A stretch of DNA of 38,453 bases from contig ONEW01000022.1 in assembly GCA_900316935.1 (NCBI GenBank), forward strand, positions 1 to 38,453, read 5' to 3'. The notes under the pieces were generated by a model that saw nothing but the letters and a program-made list of their open reading frames with translations, did not search any database and was not told the DNA's origin. Positions 33,302-38,453 of this stretch are shown piece after piece. Position 1 is the first letter of the stretch, and the number at the start of each line of letters is the position of its first letter. Origin of the DNA: an uncultured Selenomonadales bacterium. Its GTDB lineage: Bacteria; Bacillota; Negativicutes; Acidaminococcales; Acidaminococcaceae. A program made the position numbers and the translations under genes.

Positions 33302-34390
33302 ATGTATCAATACGTTCACGGCGGTGACATCTATGGAGCGGACGGCCTTCCGCAAGAGAAGGTGCTCCTTGATTTTTCTGCCAACATAAACCCTCTCGGG
33401 ATTCCCGCCGGCGTGCGCCAGGCAATCCGCGACGCCATCACGGGCTGTGTCAACTATCCCGATCCGTTCTGCCGCCGTCTGCGCGCCAGACTGGCGGAAA
33501 CGCTCGGCGTGCCCGCGGAACGGATCTACTGCGGAAACGGTGCTTCCGATGTGCTCTTCCGCCTCGCTTTTTCCATCCGTCCCAAACGCACGCTGGTGCC
33601 GGCCCCCACGTTCGCCGATTACGAACGGGCGGCTGTGGCGGCAGGCAGTAAGATGGACTATTTCGTCCTGCGCAAAGAGGACGGATTCCGGGTGACGCCG
33701 GACATTGTGCAGGCCATTACGAAACGGACAGGGATGGTCGTTCTCTGCAACCCGAACAACCCAACGGGGCAGCTGACGGAGCAACCCCTGCTCCAAACCG
33801 TGCTGCAGAAATGTGCGGACCTGGACATTCCCCTCATGATTGACGAATGTTTCCTTGATTTTCTGGAGGACCCTTCCGCCTGGTCCCTGTTGGACCTGAC
33901 GGGCCGGTATCCCAACCTGGTGATTCTGAAGGCCTTTACGAAGAGTCACGCCATACCCGGGGTCCGGCTCGGTTATTGCGTGACGGGCAATGCGGGCCTG
34001 CTCGACAAGCTGTACGCCTGCGGCCCGGACTGGAACGTATCCGGGCTGGCCCAGGCGGCCGGTATCGCAGCCCTGGAAGACCGGGACTACCTGGAGGCGG
34101 CGCGGCAGCTGATGGTGCGGGAGCGGAACTATATGGCTGCGCAGCTCCGCCGGCTGGGCCTGACGGTCTACGATGGCGCGGCGGACTACCTGTTCTTTTA
34201 TGCGCCAAACGATCCGGGCTGGGGTGCCCTCCTGCGCGAGCGGGGCATCCTCATCCGGGACTGCTCCAACTACCACGGCCTCGGCAGAGGATATTACCGC
34301 GTGGCCGTGAAACAGCGCCGGCAGAACCGGCAGCTGATCAAGGAAATGAAGGAAATTAAGAAGCATGCGTTCATTACTGATCTTGATTGA
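33302..34390 (+). CDS. cobD: CobD, threonine-phosphate decarboxylase
   Basis: 362 residues, fold-type I PLP enzyme. It converts L-threonine O-3-phosphate to (R)-1-amino-2-propanol O-2-phosphate for CbiB. The N-terminus HGGDIYG and DFSANINPLGIP are diagnostic against histidinol-phosphate aminotransferase. CNPNNPTG is at about 149-156, IDECFLDF at 180-187, and the PLP lysine is Lys214 in KAFTKSHAIPGVRLGY. ATG 33302 follows TAAGGAG; longer in-frame openings run into cbiB. Its last 26 nt overlap the start of the ApgM-like gene. Confidence 0.93.
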   Translation: MYQYVHGGDIYGADGLPQEKVLLDFSANINPLGIPAGVRQAIRDAITGCVNYPDPFCRRLRARLAETLGVPAERIYCGNGASDVLFRLAFSIRPKRTLVPAPTFADYERAAVAAGSKMDYFVLRKEDGFRVTPDIVQAITKRTGMVVLCNPNNPTGQLTEQPLLQTVLQKCADLDIPLMIDECFLDFLEDPSAWSLLDLTGRYPNLVILKAFTKSHAIPGVRLGYCVTGNAGLLDKLYACGPDWNVSGLAQAAGIAALEDRDYLEAARQLMVRERNYMAAQLRRLGLTVYDGAADYLFFYAPNDPGWGALLRERGILIRDCSNYHGLGRGYYRVAVKQRRQNRQLIKEMKEIKKHAFITDLD

Positions 34391-35501
34391 CGGCCTGGGG
34401 GATGACCCCATTCCCGCCTGGAACGGCCAGACGCCGTTCGAGCGGGCCTACCATCCCCACATGGACGGCCTGGCGGCGCGGGGCAGGACAGACGCGGTGA
34501 GCATCTGCGGGGCGGATGTCGTACCGGGCAGCCTGGGCTGCATCCTGCGGCTTCTGGGCGTCCCGAAAGAGGATTTTCCCGCCAACCGGGCTTATCTGGA
34601 GCTGCTGGCCCAGGGCCGCGATGTCTCGGAGTACGAGATGGTCCTGCGCTGCAATGTGATTTCCGAGGACAGCGCCGGGCGCCTTGTGTCATTCAACGGC
34701 ATGGGCTTGTCGGGGCGGGAGCTGGAAGAGATTGCCGGGCTGTTCAACAATTTTGCCCACACCATCGAATTCCTGCATCTTTCCGACTATCGCAACCTGC
34801 TGATCATGAACCGCAAGGACAGGGTGCTGCAGATTCAGACGGCACCGCCCCACGAAAGCATGGGTATGCCGGTGGACGAGCTGCTGGCCGAACTCAAAGG
34901 TGCTTCGCTGGAAATGAAGGTCTTCACGGAGAAGGCGGACCGCCTGCTGGGACGCTACAGCCGCAACGGCCTCACGTACAGGCTGTACCCCTGGGGCGCG
35001 TCGTGCCGCACGGACATGCCTTCGTTCCGGTTCCTTCACGGGCTGGACGGAGCCATCGTGGCGCAGACGGAAATCGTGCGGGGGATCGGCAAAGCCCTCC
35101 AGATGGAGGTGCCGCCTCTGTCGTACTGCACGGCCGATATCGACACGGACGTGCGGGAAAAACTGGCGGTCACGTGCCGCATGCTGCACCGCTATCCTTT
35201 CGTCATGACCCATTTCAACGGGACGGACGAGGCAGCGCACCGCCACGACTACGAAGGCAAGGCCCGGTTCCTTTCGCGGATAGACAAGGAGTTTCTGGGA
35301 CCGCTGCTGGAACACGTGACGGAACCGTTACGGATCCTGATCTGCGGCGATCATGTCACGAGCAGCGTGACGGGCCGTCACACGCGGGGCAAAGGCCCGG
35401 TGCTGGCGGCAATAGCCGGCGGGGTGGGGACGGTGACCCCCATCCGCTCTTATCACGACATCATTGATTTTTTAAGGAAGGCGGTCGATGAAAATGACTA
35501 A
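34365..35501 (+). CDS. ApgM-like (phosphoglycerate mutase-like) alkaline phosphatase superfamily protein in the cobalamin operon
   Basis: 378 residues, cytoplasmic. It resembles archaeal-type cofactor-independent phosphoglycerate mutase (ApgM) and related proposed homoserine kinases. Metal-site residues are present: Asp9 (LILIDGLGDDP), the likely phosphorylated Ser56 (VVPGSLGCILRLLG), the Asp/His cluster in HFNGTDEAAHRHDYEGKARF, then ICGDHVT and GRHTRGKG. It is therefore probably active on a phosphate ester. The start lies inside cobD (26-nt overlap, AAGGA at 34349) and the end overlaps cbiP by 14 nt, so it is fully coupled to B12 synthesis. A glycolytic role is unlikely in this position. Candidates are making L-threonine phosphate for CobD (PduX replacement) or removing phosphate from alpha-ribazole phosphate (CobC/CobZ replacement). 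These are inferences. Confidence 0.8.
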   Translation: MRSLLILIDGLGDDPIPAWNGQTPFERAYHPHMDGLAARGRTDAVSICGADVVPGSLGCILRLLGVPKEDFPANRAYLELLAQGRDVSEYEMVLRCNVISEDSAGRLVSFNGMGLSGRELEEIAGLFNNFAHTIEFLHLSDYRNLLIMNRKDRVLQIQTAPPHESMGMPVDELLAELKGASLEMKVFTEKADRLLGRYSRNGLTYRLYPWGASCRTDMPSFRFLHGLDGAIVAQTEIVRGIGKALQMEVPPLSYCTADIDTDVREKLAVTCRMLHRYPFVMTHFNGTDEAAHRHDYEGKARFLSRIDKEFLGPLLEHVTEPLRILICGDHVTSSVTGRHTRGKGPVLAAIAGGVGTVTPIRSYHDIIDFLRKAVDEND

Positions 35502-37026
35502 AGCGATCATGGTGCAAGGGACGATGTCCAATGCAGGGAAGAGCCTGGTCACGGCCGGTTTGTGCCGTATTTTCCATCAGGACGGGTACAAGGTGGCGCC
35601 GTTCAAATCCCAGAACATGGCGCTTAACTCGTTCATTACAGCCAAAGGCGCCGAAATGGGCCGGGCCCAGGTCGTGCAGGCCGAAGCGGCGGGTATCGAA
35701 CCGGATGTGCGCATGAACCCCATCCTGCTGAAACCGACCAGTGACAGCGGTTCCCAGGTCATCGTCAACGGCAAGGCCATCGGGACCATGCCGGCGGCGG
35801 AATACTACAAGTACAAGAAGAACCTCGTGCCGGACATCCTGGAAGCGTTCCGTTCCCTGTCTGCGGAAAACGACGTCATCGTCATCGAAGGTGCCGGCAG
35901 TCCGGCGGAAATCAACCTGAAGGACCAGGACATCGTCAACATGGGTATGGCCCGCATGGCCAAGGCGCCGGTCCTGCTGGTGGCCGATATCGACCGCGGC
36001 GGCGTGTTCGCCTCCATTTACGGAACGCTCCTGCTCCTGGAACCGGAAGAGCGGGCCATGGTCAAAGGCGTCATCATCAACAAGTTCCGCGGCGACGTGA
36101 AGATCCTCCAGCCTGGCCTCGACATGCTCGAGGCAAAGACGGGCATCCCTGTCGTTGGCGTGCTGCCCATGCTGCATGTGGACATCGAGGATGAAGACAG
36201 CCTCTCGGACCGCCTGACCCGGGAAAAAGGGAAGGGCGCCCTCATCGACATCGCCGTCATCCAGGTGCCCCGCATGTCGAACTATACGGATTTTAACGCC
36301 CTCGAACTCCTTGACGGCGTATCCGTCCGCTACGTCCGCTCCGTCGAAGAGCTGGGCGAACCGGACATGATTGTCCTGCCGGGCACGAAGAACACCATCG
36401 ACGATTTGCAGTGGATGCGCCAGAACGGCCTGGAAGCTTCCATCATCCATAAAGCCGGCAACGGAACGGTCCTTTTCGGTATCTGCGGCGGCTACCAGAT
36501 GCTGGGCCGGAGCCTGGCGGACCCCTTTGGATTCGATTCGGGCCACAAGGGCAGCGTCACGGCGGGCATGGGCCTGCTGGACACGACGACGGAATTCATC
36601 GAGAATAAACGCACCATCCAGATGAAGGGACGTTTCAACGAAGTGAAGGGCATCTTTCACGGCCTCACGGGCAAGGAGTTCTACGGGTACGAGATCCACA
36701 GCGGCGTGACCCACCTGGATCCGGCCAAGGCCCTGACGACGGCGGAACCGGTCAATGAAGAGGGCGAAGCCTTTGCCGAAGGCAGCCAGAACGTGCACGA
36801 CGAAGTCAACATTTACGGCACGTATATGCACGGCCTCTTTGACGCCGAAGGCGTGGCGGCCACGGTCGTGGAAGCCCTGCTGGCGAAAAAGGGCCTGTCC
36901 CCGGACGATGTCAAGGTCATCGACTACAAGACGTACAAGGAACACCAGTACGACATCCTGGCGCAGAGCCTCCGGGAAAACCTGGATATGAAGAAGATCA
37001 ACGCAATCCTGCAGGCAGGGCTGTGA
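35488..37026 (+). CDS. cbiP: CbiP, cobyric acid synthase (glutamine-hydrolysing)
   Basis: 512 residues. It amidates the b, d, e and g side chains of adenosylcobyrinate diamide. The N-terminal part has VQGTMSNAGKSLVTAGLCR, PFKSQNMALNS and NPILLKPTSDSGSQVI. The middle has IEGAGSPAEINL and ADIDRGGVFAS. The C-terminal amidotransferase has the nucleophile Cys333 in FGICGGYQMLG and the catalytic His region in YGTYMHGLFD. The start has AAGGAAGG at 35474-35481, inside the preceding gene. The length fits the family (about 490-510). Confidence 0.95.
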   Translation: MKMTKAIMVQGTMSNAGKSLVTAGLCRIFHQDGYKVAPFKSQNMALNSFITAKGAEMGRAQVVQAEAAGIEPDVRMNPILLKPTSDSGSQVIVNGKAIGTMPAAEYYKYKKNLVPDILEAFRSLSAENDVIVIEGAGSPAEINLKDQDIVNMGMARMAKAPVLLVADIDRGGVFASIYGTLLLLEPEERAMVKGVIINKFRGDVKILQPGLDMLEAKTGIPVVGVLPMLHVDIEDEDSLSDRLTREKGKGALIDIAVIQVPRMSNYTDFNALELLDGVSVRYVRSVEELGEPDMIVLPGTKNTIDDLQWMRQNGLEASIIHKAGNGTVLFGICGGYQMLGRSLADPFGFDSGHKGSVTAGMGLLDTTTEFIENKRTIQMKGRFNEVKGIFHGLTGKEFYGYEIHSGVTHLDPAKALTTAEPVNEEGEAFAEGSQNVHDEVNIYGTYMHGLFDAEGVAATVVEALLAKKGLSPDDVKVIDYKTYKEHQYDILAQSLRENLDMKKINAILQAGL

Positions 37027-37047
37027 CTGCCGGAAGGGGAGAACGAC

Positions 37048-37596
37048 ATGACGGAAGCGGAAATGAAGGAAAAACTGGGCCTGGTCCACATCTATACCGG
37101 TGATGGGAAGGGCAAGACGACGGCGGCCATGGGGCTCATCCTGCGGGCCAGCGGCCGGGGACTGCGGGTGATTCTGCTGCAGTTCATGAAGGGCCGCGGC
37201 ACAGGGGAACTGAACACGCTGCGGCTGCTGCCGGGCGTGCAGGTCTTCCGGGCCAAGGAGATGACGAAGTTCTCCTTCCAGATGACCGACGCCGAAAAGG
37301 CGGATGTCCGCACCCGCCATGATGCCCTGCTGCAGGACGTGATTGCAAAATGCCGTGCCGAAGGGACGGACCTGCTGGTTCTGGACGAGGCGCTCGGCGC
37401 CGCCGGCACGCACCTGCTGGACGAAGAACCCCTGCTCGCCTTCCTGGACACGAAACCGGCCCATCTGGAAGTGGTCCTGACGGGACGCAATCCGTCGCAG
37501 GCCCTGTTGGAACGGGCGGATTACGTGACCGAAATGGTGAAACGCAAACATCCTTTTGACAAGGGTATTCCCGCCCGGGACGGCATTGAAAAGTAA
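37048..37596 (+). CDS. cobA: Corrinoid adenosyltransferase CobA/CobO/BtuR
   Basis: 182 residues. It transfers the adenosyl group from ATP to Co(I) corrinoids. The P-loop variant is TGDGKGKTTAAMGLILRASG at residues 17-36, then VILLQFMKG. The Walker B-like LLVLDEALGA and VLTGRNPSQALLERADYVTE complete the CobA family pattern, distinct from PduO and EutT. The ribosome site is AAGGGGAG just upstream. A 62-nt spacer with a hairpin separates it from cbiC. Confidence 0.95.
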   Translation: MTEAEMKEKLGLVHIYTGDGKGKTTAAMGLILRASGRGLRVILLQFMKGRGTGELNTLRLLPGVQVFRAKEMTKFSFQMTDAEKADVRTRHDALLQDVIAKCRAEGTDLLVLDEALGAAGTHLLDEEPLLAFLDTKPAHLEVVLTGRNPSQALLERADYVTEMVKRKHPFDKGIPARDGIEK

Positions 37597-37600
37597 ACCG

Positions 37601-37635
37601 GACCGGCGCCGGCAGGACAACCTGCCGAACCGGTC
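37601..37635 (+). other. Intercistronic hairpin between cobA and cbiC
   Basis: GACCGG (37601-37606) and CCGGTC (37630-37635) enclose GGCAGG-ACAA-CCTGCC, with a small internal loop. There is no T run, so it is not a terminator. It may stabilise or process the mRNA. Confidence 0.5.
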
Positions 37636-37658
37636 CCGCGGTAGAAAGAGGTAACGAT

Positions 37659-38312
37659 ATGAATCTGGAAAACGTACTTCCCATGGATATCGAGAAAAGA
37701 AGTTTTGAAATCATCACGGAAGAGCTGGGCCAGCTGAAGCTGGATCCGGAAAAGGAGAGCATCATCAAGCGCGTCATCCATACTTCCGCCGATTTTGACT
37801 ATGCCCGCAACCTGCGTTTCAGCGGCCACGTCGTCGAAGATACGCTTGCCGTCCTGAAGCAGGGCGGCTTCACCATTGTGACGGACACGAAGATGGCCAA
37901 CGTGGGCATCAACAAGACGGCCCTGGCCAGGCTGGGCGGTACGGCAGTCTGCTTCATGTCCGACCCCGATGTGGCGGCCCGTGCCAGGGAAGCGCACAGC
38001 ACCCGGGCGGCAGCCTGCATGGAAAAGGCCTGCACCCTTGAAGGGCCGGTCATTATCGCCGTGGGGAACGCACCGACGGCCCTCGTCCGGCTCGACGAAC
38101 TGATCCGCGAAGGCCGGATCAAACCGGCCCTGGTCATCGGCGTGCCGGTCGGTTTCGTCAACGTGGTCCAGTCCAAGGAGATCATCATGCAGAGCGGCGT
38201 GCCGTACATCGTCGCCGTGGGCCGCAAGGGCGGCAGCAATGTGGCCGCGTCCATCTGCAACGCCCTCCTGTACAAGCTGACGGCGTCACAGGAACAGGTG
38301 AACAGGAAGTGA
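37659..38312 (+). CDS. cbiC: CbiC, cobalt-precorrin-8 methylmutase
   Basis: 217 residues. It moves the C11 methyl group to C12 to give cobyrinate. The catalytic His is His41 in KRVIHTSADFDYARNLRFS. TDTKMANVGINK, VAVGNAPTALVRLDELI-like and GVPVGFVNVVQSKE follow, with VAVGRKGGSNVAASICNALL at the end. All are typical of CbiC/CobH. The start follows GAAAGAGG. As the last cbi gene, it sits before a strong palindrome at an insertion-sequence end. Confidence 0.95.
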   Translation: MNLENVLPMDIEKRSFEIITEELGQLKLDPEKESIIKRVIHTSADFDYARNLRFSGHVVEDTLAVLKQGGFTIVTDTKMANVGINKTALARLGGTAVCFMSDPDVAARAREAHSTRAAACMEKACTLEGPVIIAVGNAPTALVRLDELIREGRIKPALVIGVPVGFVNVVQSKEIIMQSGVPYIVAVGRKGGSNVAASICNALLYKLTASQEQVNRK

Positions 38313-38357
38313 ATCCGTTCCGGCCGGACCGGGGCGGCGCAAAGGGGAGCCGGAATG

Positions 38358-38410
38358 AGCTGACCCCCAATTGTTAGACCAAAAATCTAACAATTGGGGG
38401 TCAGTTTTTT
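38358..38410 (+). terminator. Perfect long hairpin with T run at the insertion-sequence left end
   Basis: TGACCCCCAATTGTTAGA (38361-38378) and its exact complement (38386-38403) form an 18-bp stem around CCAAAAA, extended by flanking pairs and followed by six Ts. It should terminate the cbi transcript and shield the transposase from read-through. TGACCCCC-type ends are common in IS3-family elements, so the left arm is probably the terminal inverted repeat. Confidence 0.8.
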
Positions 38411-38453
38411 ATGGCAAAACACAACTATGAATTTAAGAAAAAAATAGTACTGG
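38411..38453 (+). mobile_element. 5' end of an IS3/IS150-type transposase OrfA (cut by window edge)
   Basis: Fourteen codons are visible, MAKHNYEFKKKIVL. This matches the usual start of IS3-family OrfA helix-turn-helix proteins (MAKYSYEFKKKVV-like). There is no ribosome site before the ATG, which directly follows the T run of the hairpin. The rest of the element lies beyond the window, so completeness is unknown. Confidence 0.65.

Noticed and set aside
35461..37620. 719-codon minus-strand open frame opposite cbiP and cobA
   Set aside because: It is antisense to two clearly identified enzymes, and its translation is compositionally biased without motifs.

Overview
The window looks like a chromosome segment of a diderm Firmicute of the class Negativicutes, most likely an Acidaminococcus/Phascolarctobacterium-type anaerobe. 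The main reason is the gene at 13375-14637. It has a signal peptide, one S-layer-homology (SLH) domain and a beta-barrel ending in Phe, the OmpM-type porin typical of these outer-membrane-bearing Firmicutes. A 5S rRNA of Firmicute type, TonB-dependent uptake, strong Shine-Dalgarno sites and an anaerobic (cbi) cobalamin pathway all agree. The species is inferred, not proven.

Layout. (1) 1-193: end of an rRNA operon (5S rRNA and terminator). (2) 267-5879: a metal-chelate uptake operon of visibly lower GC. It holds a frameshifted TonB-dependent receptor, a small CGGC-domain protein, a lipoprotein binding protein, a FecCD permease and an ATPase. (3) 5890-10304: Trk potassium uptake, trkA plus two tandem TrkH-type channel subunits. 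(4) 10391-13024: two tandem LarA-family (nickel-pincer lactate racemase-like) proteins without larB/C/E. (5) 13025-14779: a promoter flanked by two matching palindromic operators, a second promoter, a structured leader, then the SLH porin. (6) 14727-16101: a class I aminotransferase whose promoter lies inside the porin terminator. (7) 16112-18303: a LysR regulator divergent from a threonine/serine dehydratase-type PLP enzyme, sharing one palindromic operator. (8) 18308-19054: an RluA-type pseudouridine synthase on the minus strand.

(9) 19079-23835: a second BtuFCD/FecBCD-type importer behind a structured leader, with an exporter-fold ABC half-transporter downstream. (10) 23887-38312: a cobalamin operon of about 14 kb. 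It starts with a strong promoter, a cobalamin riboswitch with a B12 box and an intrinsic terminator, followed by cbiD-L-F-G-H-J-ET-A-B-cobD-(ApgM-like)-cbiP-cobA-cbiC. The genes cover most of cobalt-factor II to adenosylcobinamide (phosphate). Cobaltochelatase and the nucleotide-loop genes cobU/cobS/cobT/cobC are not in the window. (11) 38358-38453: the left end of what looks like an IS3/IS150-type insertion sequence, cut by the window edge.

The most interesting lead is the phosphoglycerate-mutase-like (alkaline phosphatase superfamily) gene embedded between, and overlapping, cobD and cbiP. It is a candidate for a missing cobalamin step, either threonine phosphate supply for CobD or alpha-ribazole phosphate dephosphorylation. 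Other points worth checking are the dual-operator promoter before the porin, the G-tract frameshift in the TonB receptor, the switch-like leader of the second importer, and the orphan LarA pair.
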